Part shown: positions 1 to 8,690 of the stretch, piece by piece | How positions within the stretch are numbered: position 1 is the stretch's first letter | How the letters are laid out: every line of letters begins with the position of its first letter | Assembly (NCBI RefSeq): GCF_000550805.1 | Contig: NZ_CP004353.1 | Coordinates: forward strand, 2,294,001 to 2,358,000 | DNA: 64,000 nucleotides | Direction: 5' to 3' | DNA from: Corynebacterium vitaeruminis DSM 20294 | GTDB lineage: Bacteria; Actinomycetota; Actinomycetes; Mycobacteriales; Mycobacteriaceae | Notes under the pieces: generated by a model | Told to the model about the DNA's origin: nothing | The model's input: the letters and a program-made list of their open reading frames with translations, nothing else | Databases searched by the model: none | Position numbers and translations under genes: made by a program

Positions 1-467
1 ATCGGATAGTGCCCGAGTGCCTGCTTCGAGGCCCAGCGGTAGGCACCCAGGTAGAGGTCGGCGCTCCACCGCCCCAGATGCCCGGGGAGCTGGAAGGATC
101 CGATACCGGTCAGTGCCACCACGGTCCGGGTGGGGTCCTGTTCTGCCTGGTCCCAGATGCGGTGGATGCGGTCGAGGTAGTCGACAGGCAGGGTGCAGTC
201 GGCGTCGATACGCACGATCACGTCACCGCTCGCGGCGTTATATCCGGCCGCGCTTGCCCAGGTGATGCCCCGGCGCGGTTCACGGATGACGGTCGCGTCG
301 GCGGCCTCGGCCACCCGGACGGAATCATCGGTGCTGCCGTTGTCGACCACGATGATCTGATCCGGGGTGACGGTCTGGGCGTTGATTGAGGCGAGGCAGT
401 CGCGGAGCAGATCCGCATCGTTGAGGCAGGGAATGACGACGGTGAGTGTGCGGCGTGGGGAGGGCAT
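1..467 (-). CDS. crtX: Family 2 glycosyltransferase, C-terminal part outside window (CrtX-like)
   Basis: Reading leftwards from an ATG at 467, the frame stays open to the window edge (155 residues). It begins with the GT-A nucleotide-sugar fold: strand VVIPCLND near residues 10-17, VVDNGSTDD near 40-48, and a DAD metal/sugar-nucleotide motif at residues 88-90. An in-frame TAG lies 18 bases before the ATG, which supports this start. In C. glutamicum a glycosyltransferase (CrtX) lies in the same neighbourhood as the photolyase and crt genes and glucosylates decaprenoxanthin, so that role is inferred here from family and context. The product is truncated by the window, so acceptor specificity cannot be judged. 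It is divergent from the photolyase gene. Confidence 0.7.
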   Translation of the reverse strand, partial: MPSPRRTLTVVIPCLNDADLLRDCLASINAQTVTPDQIIVVDNGSTDDSVRVAEAADATVIREPRRGITWASAAGYNAASGDVIVRIDADCTLPVDYLDRIHRIWDQAEQDPTRTVVALTGIGSFQLPGHLGRWSADLYLGAYRWASKQALGHYP

Positions 468-556
468 TGTGACCCGGGCTTTCTACGCAGTGTGTCTACA
501 CATGGAAGGTGGGTGCGGCGGGAGTGCCCGCGGGGTTTATTTTAGACTCGTTGTTC

Positions 557-1986
557 ATGAGCCTCTCAACCGCGTCCCCCACCATCGTCTGGTTCCGCGA
601 TGATCTCCGCATCCAGAACAATGCCGCCCTGGCCTGGGCCGCCGACCGCGGGCCGGTGATCGGCCTGTTCATCGACGAGGATCAGCCCCGCGCCCTGGGT
701 GGTGCCGCGCGCTGGTGGCGCGAACGCAGTCTGACCATGCTTGCCGACGCCCTGTCCACCCACGGGGTTCCCCTCCTGCGGCGCTCCGGCGATCCGGTGG
801 CGCTGGTGGCGGAGGCAGTCCGTGAGACCGGGGCGGGCGCCGTGACCTGGAACCGCCGCTACCACGGACCACTCCGCGAGATGGATGCTGAGATCAAGAC
901 GCAGCTGCGGGAGCAGGGGCTGGAGGTGCACAGTCACGCCGGGTTCCTACTGACCGAACCATGGGAGGTCACCAGCGGCGCCGGCACCGGCTACAAGGTC
1001 TACACCCCGTTCTCCAAGGCGGCTTTCCCCCTGGCAGACGAATCCGCCGCACAGCTGGGTGATCCTCTGCCCACCCGACTGACCGGTCCCGATGCCCCCA
1101 TGACAGATACCGGGACGCCCCCTGCGCCCGACCCCTTCTGGGCCACGGAGCTGTCCACCCACTGCCACCCCGGTGAGCAGGCCGCCCTGGACCGCCTCGG
1201 GATTTTCCTCGACCGGATGCGCGAGCGCGGCGGGTACGCTGACGGCCGCGATGAGATGGCCCGCGAGGTCACCAGTGGTCTGTCCCCCCATCTGCGTTTC
1301 GGTGAGATCAGCGTGCACCGGGTGTGGGCGGAGGTCACGGCAGCCGCGGATGCAGGTGACATCGACGCCAACGATGCCCAGGTGTTCCGCAAGGAACTGC
1401 TGTGGCGTGATTTCGCCTGGCACCGCCTCTACGCCCTGCCCGACATGGCCACCACCAATGTCCGCGAGCAGTTCAACCGTTTCGGCTGGGCGTGGGATGA
1501 ACGCGAGGCCACCCGGCTTGTCGACGCCGCCACCCCCTGTCCCCCACCTCCTCCGATGAGTTCCACGTGGCATTTGCGGCCTGGCGCGCCGGGCGCACCG
1601 GCATCCCCCTGGTGGATGCCGGCATGCGGGAGCTGTGGGTAACCGGCTCCATGCACAACCGCTCCCGCATGGTGGTGGCCAGTTTCCTCACCAAGAACCT
1701 GCAGATCCACTGGCGGCACGGCGAGGAATGGTTCTGGGAGACCCTGGTGGATGCCGACCCCGCCGCCAATGCCTTCAACTGGCAGTGGGCCGCGGGCAGC
1801 GGTGATGACGCCTCCCCGTATTTCCGGATCTTCAATCCGGAGACGCAGGCGAAGAAATTCGATCCGGATGAGACCTACATCCGGCGCTGGATCCCCGAAT
1901 ACGGCACCCCCGATTACCCCACCCCTATCGTGGATCTGAAGGAATCCCGGCGCGAGGCGCTGGATGCCTATGAGGCGGTTAAATAA
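557..1986 (+). pseudogene. phrB: Deoxyribodipyrimidine photolyase, frameshifted
   Basis: Cryptochrome/photolyase family: uses blue light and FADH- to split pyrimidine dimers. The N-terminal alpha/beta domain (TIVWFRDDLRIQNN) and the FAD-binding helical domain (SGLSPHLRFGEIS, KELLWRDFAWH) are read in one frame to about 1535. The rest ([49 protein letters not shown]) is read in the next frame to the TAA at 1984-1986. The switch falls in a C-rich stretch near 1533-1547; one extra C in the run at 1533-1537 would restore a continuous protein of about 476 residues. The gene is otherwise complete and undecayed, so this is either a very recent mutation or a base-calling error. Start chosen at ATG 557; an upstream in-frame ATG at 509 adds unconserved residues. 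Confidence 0.8.
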
Positions 1987-3538
1987 CCGAGTCCACCCCG
2001 TCGCGGGCTGCCTTGAGAATATTGCGGCGCATGAAGGGGAAGATCACCGAGTGGAATGGTGAAACCACCCACCAGTAGAGATAGCCCTGCAGCCCCTTGG
2101 GCTCAAACAGTGCCCGCTGGGTGTAGGTGGAACCACCGCCCTCATTGTCCTCCACCTCGAAGACCAGCCAGGCGTTGCCATCGACCTTCATCTCCGCGGT
2201 GAGCACCAGCCGGTTGGGTGGAGAGACCTCCGTGACCCGCCACCAGTCAAGCCGGTCCCCGGCCTTGAGGGTGCGGGGATCGCGTCGCCCGCCCAGGCCC
2301 GGTCCGCCGATGAGGCGGTCAGCGATACCCCGCAGACGCCACAGCAGCGGTGCGGAATACCACCCGTTGGGCCCACCGAGGCCCTCGATGATCGGCCAGA
2401 CCTGCGCCGCGGTGAGGTCGGTGGTCTCGGTGCGGACATCCTGGTAGAGGGTTTTACCTGCCCACTCGGGATCGGTGGGGTGGCTGGCCCAGGCGGGCAC
2501 ACCCTCCTCCTCGGTGTCACCGAAGCGTGTCCAGCTGCGGTCCCAGGAGGTGGGCACCCCACGGTCGCTTTCAGCGGCCAGGGCGAGTTCCACCGCCCGG
2601 CGGTAATCGATGAGCCCTCCCGGGGGATCCGGGATGATGTCCTTGATGCTGTCCTCCTCGGTGACGGCGTCCTCCGCCATCGACTGTGCAAGTGGGAAGG
2701 TGAGCTGGAAGGGCACCGGAGTGACCAGGCTGATCCAGAAACCGCTCAACCTGTCCATGGGGAGATTGAGCGGAATGGAATGCACCCGTCGCTTCAACCC
2801 ACGCACATCGGCGTAGATGCGCAGCAGATCGGCGAATTCGTAGGTCTCACCGCAGCCTATGTCACAGGCTTGATTCACCGGTTTGTCGAGATCCGCAGCG
2901 CAGACCAGGTAGTGCAGGGTGTCGCGGATGGCCAGCGGTTCAATCTGATTGGTGATCCACTGCGGTGCAGTCATGATAGGCAGGCGTTCGGTGAGGTGAC
3001 GGATCATCTCGAAGGAGGCCGAACCGGAACCGATGAGGGTGGCGGCCCGCAGGATCAGTGAGGGGGTGTCGCTGTTGAGCAGGATCTGCGCCACCCGTTC
3101 GCGCGAGCGCATGTGTTTGGACAGGTCCTGAAGCGCACGGTCGCGGGGATGCAGACCGGACAGGTAGACCATCTGTTTTACTCCGGCGCGGTCGGCGGCA
3201 GCGGCGACGTTCTCCGCGGTGCGGCGCTCCTGCTCCTCGAAATCGATGTCCTTGCCGCCCATGGAGTGCACGAGGTAAAAGGCAACATCGACATCCTTGA
3301 AGAGGGCATCCAGATCGGCGGGCTCGGTGAGGTCGGCCTCAACCATCTCCACCTCACTGTGCCAGTCGAATCTTCCGAGGCTCTCCCGGCGGCGGGAGGT
3401 GGCGCGGACGGTGAAACCCGCAGCGAGCAGTTCCGTGACGAGACGACCCCCTACATACCCGGTGGCCCCGGTCACCAGAACCCGGCGTCGCGGATGGCGT
3501 GCGCTGTAATTCAAAGTGGGCTGGATGTGGCTGTTCAT
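1979..3538 (-). CDS. SDR-family NAD(P)-binding protein with C-terminal DUF2867-like domain
   Basis: 519 residues. The N-terminal Rossmann fold of an atypical short-chain dehydrogenase/epimerase is clear: [14 protein letters not shown] at about residues 20-33, followed by a region with YLVHSMGG and YLSGLHPR. The last ~150 residues ([25 protein letters not shown]...) resemble the SRPBCC/DUF2867 module found fused to such SDRs in actinobacteria. No substrate can be assigned. It converges on the photolyase gene, overlapping its 3' end by 8 bases, and is divergent from the lipocalin gene across 152 bases containing the proposed CrtR site, so it may share that control. I recall a homologue at the corresponding place in the C. 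glutamicum crt neighbourhood. Confidence 0.75.
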   Translation of the reverse strand: MNSHIQPTLNYSARHPRRRVLVTGATGYVGGRLVTELLAAGFTVRATSRRRESLGRFDWHSEVEMVEADLTEPADLDALFKDVDVAFYLVHSMGGKDIDFEEQERRTAENVAAAADRAGVKQMVYLSGLHPRDRALQDLSKHMRSRERVAQILLNSDTPSLILRAATLIGSGSASFEMIRHLTERLPIMTAPQWITNQIEPLAIRDTLHYLVCAADLDKPVNQACDIGCGETYEFADLLRIYADVRGLKRRVHSIPLNLPMDRLSGFWISLVTPVPFQLTFPLAQSMAEDAVTEEDSIKDIIPDPPGGLIDYRRAVELALAAESDRGVPTSWDRSWTRFGDTEEEGVPAWASHPTDPEWAGKTLYQDVRTETTDLTAAQVWPIIEGLGGPNGWYSAPLLWRLRGIADRLIGGPGLGGRRDPRTLKAGDRLDWWRVTEVSPPNRLVLTAEMKVDGNAWLVFEVEDNEGGGSTYTQRALFEPKGLQGYLYWWVVSPFHSVIFPFMRRNILKAARDGVDSVI

Positions 3539-3637
3539 GGGAGCGAGTATAAGGATTTTCGGTGGTTGGGTTCAGGAGATCTTCCTGAGGTGCACTTTTG
3601 CGGAGATCTCCCGCGAGCAGCCGGTTTGTAGTACAAT

Positions 3638-3684
3638 TCAAGAAGTATTAACTTTTGAGATAATATAAACAAAAAGAAAGGGAG
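3638..3684 (+). promoter_or_regulatory. Lipocalin promoter with proposed CrtR operator
   Basis: The 20-mer ATTAACTTTTGAGATAATAT lies at 3647-3666. It matches the 20-mer upstream of crtE (5099-5118) at 18 of 20 positions and forms an imperfect palindrome, ATTAAC-N6-GATAAT. A possible -35 TTCAAG (3638-3643) and -10 TAATAT (3661-3666) are 17 bases apart, so the operator would cover the promoter. A ribosome binding site AAAGGGAG follows at about 3677-3684. Binding by CrtR is inferred, not shown. Confidence 0.55.
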
Positions 3685-3690
3685 TTACCC

Positions 3691-4341
3691 ATGCGTCTGT
3701 CCAGAAAACTCACCATTGCAGCTCTGCTGTCCGCGCTGTCCATCACCGGGGCCAGCACCGCCCAGGCCCAGGACGTCTTCGACGGTGGCCGCCTTGCCGG
3801 CGGTTCATCCCAGATCGCCAACCTCAGCTCCACCCCGGAAAACCAGGCACTGCCGGAGATTGACCAGAAGGTGGATCTCGAGCGCTACCAGGGCAAGTGG
3901 TACCAGGTCGCAGCCATCCCGCAGCCCTACAGCCTGCAGTGCTCCAACGACACCACCGCGCAGTACGAAAAGATCGATGAGAACACCATCTCCGTGGCCA
4001 ACTCCTGTGGCACCCCATTTGGCCCATCCGTCATCGAGGGCAAAGCCACGGTACGTTCCGATGCATCCCTCAAGGTCACCTTCGGCGGCGTGCCCTTCCA
4101 GACCGAGGGTGGTGAGCCGAACTACCGCGTGACCTACCTGGAGGACGACTACTCACTGGCTATCGTGGGCAGCCCCAACCGCCTGTCCGGTTTCGTCCTG
4201 TCCCGCACCCCGGACCTGAGCCCCGAGGACTGGACCAAGGTCCGCAACATCACGGAGGACCGTGGCTGGTGGTCATGTGCCTTCGTGACCGTGCCAGCAG
4301 CAGGCGGCAAGACCGACGTCTCGCCACTCTGCACCCTGTAG
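3691..4341 (+). CDS. Secreted lipocalin family protein
   Basis: 216 residues. The N-terminus is a Sec signal peptide: RLSRK, a hydrophobic core, then an AQA cleavage site near residue 26. There is no lipobox, so the product is probably released or surface-retained rather than a lipoprotein like E. coli Blc. After a ~30-residue linker the lipocalin motif GxW appears in YQGKWYQVAAIP, followed by an eight-strand barrel pattern (TTAQYEKIDENTISVANSC, YRVTYLEDDYSLAIVGSP, FVLSRTPDL). Four cysteines in the mature part could form two disulfides. Lipocalins bind small hydrophobic ligands. Its position beside crtR and the shared operator motif suggest a carotenoid- or isoprenoid-related ligand, which is inference. 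Confidence 0.85.
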   Translation: MRLSRKLTIAALLSALSITGASTAQAQDVFDGGRLAGGSSQIANLSSTPENQALPEIDQKVDLERYQGKWYQVAAIPQPYSLQCSNDTTAQYEKIDENTISVANSCGTPFGPSVIEGKATVRSDASLKVTFGGVPFQTEGGEPNYRVTYLEDDYSLAIVGSPNRLSGFVLSRTPDLSPEDWTKVRNITEDRGWWSCAFVTVPAAGGKTDVSPLCTL

Positions 4342-4360
4342 AAAACACCGGGAAACGCAA

Positions 4361-4398
4361 CAGTCCCCAGGGAGGGAACATGATCCCCCTGGGGACTG
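4361..4398. terminator. Bidirectional terminator between lipocalin and crtR
   Basis: CAGTCCCCAGGG pairs with CCCTGGGGACTG to make a stable hairpin just behind the lipocalin stop and 15 bases from the crtR stop, so it can serve both convergent genes. Confidence 0.7.
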
Positions 4399-4412
4399 AA
4401 AAGTTTGTACCA

Positions 4413-5042
4413 CTAGCCGGAATTGACATCCTGACCGGCTGAGGGTGCAGCAGCGCGCGAACCGGCATCCCCCTCCGCCCAGGCGGCGTTGGAGAGGGAA
4501 AGTTCGTTGGCCATATCCTCCAGGAACCGGATAACCACCTCGCGCTCGTCACTGGTGAGCCGCTTGGCGGATTCAAAACGACGCGCCTGATGCCTACCTA
4601 AGGTCTCCATGGCCTCCGCCCGGGTGGCCTGGGTGACCTCGAGGGCGAACGCCCGACGGTCAACCGGGTGAACCTTTCGGATGATATGTTCACCCTTTTC
4701 CAGACGGTTGAGCATCTTGGTCACCGATGCCGGGGACAGGTTCAGGTGCACACCCAGCATTCCGGGGGTCACCACCTGGCCGGTGTTGCCCGCCACCATC
4801 AGATAATGCAGGGCACGCATGTCCTGCGCGCTGAGTGCCATATAACGCGAGGCGGCCGCGGCGACGGCCCGCTCGGTGTCACGGAGATTCGCCAGCGCCT
4901 TCATCAACCGCCCGATCTGCGCAAGATCAGCTGGCGACACGTCTGAGCGGTCGATGAGTTCGCTGCGCGGGTCGCTGGATTTCACATCATAGAGATTGTT
5001 GAGTGGCGACTCGTCCCCGTGCTTTGCTTCGGATTCCTGCAT
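4413..5042 (-). CDS. crtR: MarR-family transcriptional regulator CrtR
   Basis: 209 residues. The central winged helix-turn-helix has the MarR pattern: DMRALHYLMVAGNTGQVVTPGMLGVHLNLSPASVTKMLNRLEKG (about residues 95-140), then the wing with VHPVDRRAFALEVT. It is divergent from crtE, the arrangement known for CrtR of C. glutamicum, a repressor of the carotenoid operon reported to respond to prenyl pyrophosphates. Start at ATG 5042 leaves a 204-base intergenic region carrying the proposed operator (5099-5118). The homologous motif before the lipocalin gene suggests a second target. The symbol is assigned from family plus position. Confidence 0.85.
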   Translation of the reverse strand: MQESEAKHGDESPLNNLYDVKSSDPRSELIDRSDVSPADLAQIGRLMKALANLRDTERAVAAAASRYMALSAQDMRALHYLMVAGNTGQVVTPGMLGVHLNLSPASVTKMLNRLEKGEHIIRKVHPVDRRAFALEVTQATRAEAMETLGRHQARRFESAKRLTSDEREVVIRFLEDMANELSLSNAAWAEGDAGSRAAAPSAGQDVNSG

Positions 5043-5098
5043 AGATCAATGATAACGCCTTTTTCTTTCAATGTCAGATACTGTTTAAAATTGAAAAC

Positions 5099-5139
5099 AT
5101 TAACATTTAAGATAATATTGTCGCTGATGCAGGTATACT
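5099..5139 (+). promoter_or_regulatory. crtE promoter with proposed CrtR operator
   Basis: ATTAACATTTAAGATAATAT at 5099-5118 is an imperfect palindrome (ATTAAC-N6-GATAAT), nearly identical to the lipocalin site at 3647-3666. A TATACT -10 hexamer, preceded by TGCAGG, lies at 5134-5139; a -35 at the standard 17-base spacing would be GATAAT (5111-5116), inside the palindrome. A repressor bound here would occlude the -35 region. The 5' leader to crtE would be about 100 bases. Confidence 0.55.
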
Positions 5140-5246
5140 TGCTCACACTACCGTTGTTGGACCGCTATTTCCTACTCCGAGTACAGAAAAGTCGTTAATG
5201 GTGACGTGGTGGCGTAACTGACAGGTTTTGATAGGCGATACTCTAA

Positions 5247-6371
5247 ATGGACAACGGCATGACACTGACAACCGAGCAGTTGGCTCCCCCGGGCTTCGAC
5301 TTCAATGAGGAGATCTACCTGGAGCTCAATCGCACCTTCTCCTCTTTGTCTAAACGGTGCAGTAGTTACGGCCCGGAGTTCCGGGCCTGCCTCGACACCG
5401 CATTCCAGGCGCTCCGTGGTGGCAAACTGGTGCGCCCACGCATGCTCCTGGGCACCCACCGCACCATGACCACAGAAACGGCGACAGGCGCGGCCAACCA
5501 TGAGGTCGCCCTGCAGATCGCGGTGGCCACGGAACTGCTGCACTTCGCCTTCCTGGTCCACGATGACGTCATCGACGGGGATCTCTACCGCCGTGGCAAG
5601 CTCAACTTCATCGGCCAGATCCTCAAACAGCGCGACCCGGATAACTTCTCGGACAGGGGCCCGGATCCCGAACATCTGCACTGGGCATCTTCCAATGGCA
5701 TCCTCATCGGCAATCTCTTCCTGGCCGCCACCCACCAGGTCTTCGCCCGGGTGGACCTGCCCCACCCCGCCCGCCTGCGACTACTGGATCTGCTCGACCA
5801 CACCATGAACGACAGCCTGGTCGGTGAATTCCTCGATGTCGGACTCAGCAGCCGGGCGATCACACCCGATATCAACACCGCCCTGGAGATGAGCCGGCTG
5901 AAGACCGCCACCTATACCTTCGAACTCCCCCTTCGTGCCGCGGCCATCCTTGCCGGGTTGTCGGAGGAGGATGAGCAGAAGGTCGGGGTGATCGGCGCCC
6001 ACCTGGGCACCGCGTACCAGCTGCAGGATGACTACCTCTCCACCTTTGGGGAAGCAGCAGAGCACGGCAAGGATGCCTTCTCCGATCTCCGGGAGGGCAA
6101 GGAGACCACCATCATCGGGTTCGCCCGCGCCACCCGGCATTGGAAGGACATCGAGGTGAACTTCAACAACGCGGAACTCACCACCACACAGGGGGAACAG
6201 ATCCGCGACCTGCTCATCCAGTGCGGTGCGGAGGAATACTCCCGTGACACCATCAGACACCACCTGGATGCCTGCCGCCTCTCCATCGCAGACCTGCGCA
6301 CCAACCTGAACCACGAGGTCATCGACCTGCTGTTCGCCCAGGTTGATCAGCTGGACAACCGCCGGTCCTGA
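5247..6371 (+). CDS. crtE: Geranylgeranyl diphosphate synthase
   Basis: 374 residues, trans-isoprenyl diphosphate synthase fold. First aspartate-rich motif DDVID at residues 106-110 (HDDVIDGD), second Asp-rich region in QLQDDYLSTFG with GKDAFSDLREGKET downstream, plus GGKLVRPRMLL for diphosphate binding. It condenses FPP with IPP to GGPP, the precursor of phytoene. First gene of the crt operon; the MMPL gene follows after 54 bases. A second in-frame ATG four codons in is possible as start. Codons GAT and GGT are common here, unlike the genes right of 16 kb. Confidence 0.93.
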   Translation: MDNGMTLTTEQLAPPGFDFNEEIYLELNRTFSSLSKRCSSYGPEFRACLDTAFQALRGGKLVRPRMLLGTHRTMTTETATGAANHEVALQIAVATELLHFAFLVHDDVIDGDLYRRGKLNFIGQILKQRDPDNFSDRGPDPEHLHWASSNGILIGNLFLAATHQVFARVDLPHPARLRLLDLLDHTMNDSLVGEFLDVGLSSRAITPDINTALEMSRLKTATYTFELPLRAAAILAGLSEEDEQKVGVIGAHLGTAYQLQDDYLSTFGEAAEHGKDAFSDLREGKETTIIGFARATRHWKDIEVNFNNAELTTTQGEQIRDLLIQCGAEEYSRDTIRHHLDACRLSIADLRTNLNHEVIDLLFAQVDQLDNRRS

Positions 6372-6425
6372 TCACCTCCATCCTCCATCCACCATCTACC
6401 CCTTTGTGAAACGGAAACGACCACC

Positions 6426-8690
6426 ATGTCTACTCGCATCACCACACCCCCCGATCCGGTTCAGGGCGCCACGCCCCGGAAAACCGGGCCTGCGCGTTGG
6501 GTCCGGATCCTCCTCCCCGCGGTCCTGATCCTCATCTGGCTCGCTGCCGCCGGGGTCGGCGGCCCCTACTTCGGCAAGGTCGGTGAGGTCTCCTCCAATG
6601 ACCAGACCGCCTACCTGCCCGAGTCCTCTGATGCCACGCAGGTGCAGCAGCAGCTGGGTGAATTCAGTGACTCTGATTCCATCCCGGCAGTGGTGGTCAT
6701 GGTCGGTGATGAACCCCTCACCGATCAGGAGATCGCAGAACTTAATACCGTGGTCGCCGGTTTGACCGACCTGGAGGGAGTCGGCGAGGATGTGTCCCCG
6801 GCCATTCCGTCCGAGGACGGTCTGGCAGTCCAGGCGTTCGTACCCATTGACAGTGGTGAGGCAGTGGCAGATGTCGTCGACAAGCTCTCTGAGACGCTGA
6901 GCGACCAGACACCGGACAACGTGGCCACCTATGTCACCGGACCGGCCGGGTTCAGCGCCGACCTCGGCGCTGCGTTCGCCGGCATCGACGGGCTTCTGCT
7001 GGCAGTCGCCCTCGCGGCGGTGTTGGTGATCCTCGTGTTCGTCTACCGTTCCTTCATCCTGCCGATCGCCGTGCTGACCACCAGTATCTTCGCCCTGACC
7101 GCCGCACTGCTGGTGGTGTGGTGGCTGGCCAAGTGGGAGATCCTGCTGCTGTCCGGCCAGACCCAGGGCATCCTGTTCATCCTGGTCATCGGTGCAGCCA
7201 CCGACTACTCACTGCTGTATGTGGCCCGCTACCGCGAGGAACTGCGCCAGTACCGGGATAAGGCCACGGCCACTCTCAAGGCCATCCGCGCCACCATCGA
7301 ACCAGTGCTGGCCTCGGGCAGTACCGTCATCGCGGGTCTGCTGTGCCTGCTGTTCAGTGACCTGAAATCCAACTCCACCCTGGGGCCGGTCGCCTCCATC
7401 GGCATCATCTTCGCCATGCTCGCCGCCCTGACTCTGCTGCCCGCCCTGCTGTTCGTGTTCGGTCGTGTGGCCTTCTGGCCGAAGCGCCCCGCGTATGAAC
7501 CCGAGGTGGTCCGCCAGGAGGGCGGCATGCCTTCCAAGGGTATCTGGACCAAGGTGGCACGCCTGGTGAAGAACCATCCCCGCGCCATCTGGGTATCCAC
7601 CCTTATCGTCCTGCTCGCCGGCGCCGCCTTCGTGCCGACTCTCAAGGCCGACGGTGTCTCTCAGTCCGATCTGATCCTCGGCGCCTCCGAGGCCCGCGAC
7701 GGCCAGGAGGCCCTCGGTGAGCATTTCCCCGGTGGTGCCGGCAGCCCCGCCTACGTGCTCACCGATGAGACCAACCTGCAACAGGTTGCCCAGGTGCTGC
7801 TCTCCGATGACAGCTTCGACGGTGTCACGGTCTCCAGTACTGAATCCCCGGCCGGTTCCGCCCCGCTCACCGAGGACGGGATCGCACCCATGGGCCCCGG
7901 TCCCGCACCTGCCCCGACCGTGGTGGACGGGCAGGTCCTCATCCAGGCCACCCTGGTTGATGCACCGGATTCCCAGGAGGCACAGAACAGTATCCGTGAC
8001 CTGCGGGCCACCTTCGCCGATGAGAACATCGATGCCCTGGTCGGTGGTGTGACCGCCACCGCCCTGGATACCAATGACGCCTCCATCCAGGACCGCACCC
8101 TGATCATCCCGCTCGTGCTGGTGGTGATCCTGGTGATTCTCATGCTCCTACTGCGGTCCATCGTGGCCCCGGTGCTGCTCATCATCACCACCGTGATCTC
8201 CTTCGGCACGGCCATCGGTGTTTCCGCGCTGCTGTTCAACACCGTCTTCGACTTTCCCGGTGCGGACCCGGCCGTCCCGCTCTACGGGTTCGTGTTCCTG
8301 GTAGCCCTGGGCATCGACTACAACATCTTCCTGGCCACCCGCGTGCGGGAGGAGACCGTCAGGCATGGCACAAGGGAGGGCATCCTGCGTGGGCTGGCTG
8401 TCACCGGTGGTGTCATCACCTCCGCCGGACTGGTCCTGGCCTCCACCTTCGCAGCGCTGTACGTCATCCCGATCCTGTTCCTCGCCCAGATCGCATTCAT
8501 CGTGGCCTTCGGTGTGCTCATTGACACCTTCCTGGTCCGTGCCTTCCTGGTGCCGGCATTGTTCTACGATATCGGGCCGAAGGTCTGGTGGCCGTCTAAA
8601 CTTACTTCCCAGAAGCACGAGGATTCCGTGGCCGCCAACAAGGAACGCGCCGCACACAACCCCCGCACTGAGGAGTTCGTAGAGGTATGA
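6426..8690 (+). CDS. MMPL/RND-family membrane transporter of the crt operon
   Basis: 754 residues with the duplicated RND layout: one TM helix (residues ~20-40), an external loop of about 150 residues, five TM helices (GIDGLLLAVALAAVLVILVF to the one ending RVAFWPKR), then TM7, a second external loop and five more helices. Conserved features include DYSLLYVARYREEL and DYNIFLATRVREE, typical of MMPL proteins. C. glutamicum has an MMPL gene at the same place between crtE and crtB. Its substrate is unproven; transport of carotenoid or of an envelope lipid has been considered. Its stop overlaps the crtB start (ATGA at 8687-8690), indicating translational coupling. Confidence 0.9.
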   Translation: MSTRITTPPDPVQGATPRKTGPARWVRILLPAVLILIWLAAAGVGGPYFGKVGEVSSNDQTAYLPESSDATQVQQQLGEFSDSDSIPAVVVMVGDEPLTDQEIAELNTVVAGLTDLEGVGEDVSPAIPSEDGLAVQAFVPIDSGEAVADVVDKLSETLSDQTPDNVATYVTGPAGFSADLGAAFAGIDGLLLAVALAAVLVILVFVYRSFILPIAVLTTSIFALTAALLVVWWLAKWEILLLSGQTQGILFILVIGAATDYSLLYVARYREELRQYRDKATATLKAIRATIEPVLASGSTVIAGLLCLLFSDLKSNSTLGPVASIGIIFAMLAALTLLPALLFVFGRVAFWPKRPAYEPEVVRQEGGMPSKGIWTKVARLVKNHPRAIWVSTLIVLLAGAAFVPTLKADGVSQSDLILGASEARDGQEALGEHFPGGAGSPAYVLTDETNLQQVAQVLLSDDSFDGVTVSSTESPAGSAPLTEDGIAPMGPGPAPAPTVVDGQVLIQATLVDAPDSQEAQNSIRDLRATFADENIDALVGGVTATALDTNDASIQDRTLIIPLVLVVILVILMLLLRSIVAPVLLIITTVISFGTAIGVSALLFNTVFDFPGADPAVPLYGFVFLVALGIDYNIFLATRVREETVRHGTREGILRGLAVTGGVITSAGLVLASTFAALYVIPILFLAQIAFIVAFGVLIDTFLVRAFLVPALFYDIGPKVWWPSKLTSQKHEDSVAANKERAAHNPRTEEFVEV

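Noticed and set aside
1516..1525. GCTTGTCGAC core inside the photolyase gene as a repeat copy
   Set aside because: Counted in the total but not annotated: codes for a plausible RLVDA stretch and lacks the longer flanks, so it is probably chance.
5048..5090. Second CrtR site next to crtR
   Set aside because: Only a GATAAC half-site is visible; no second palindrome.
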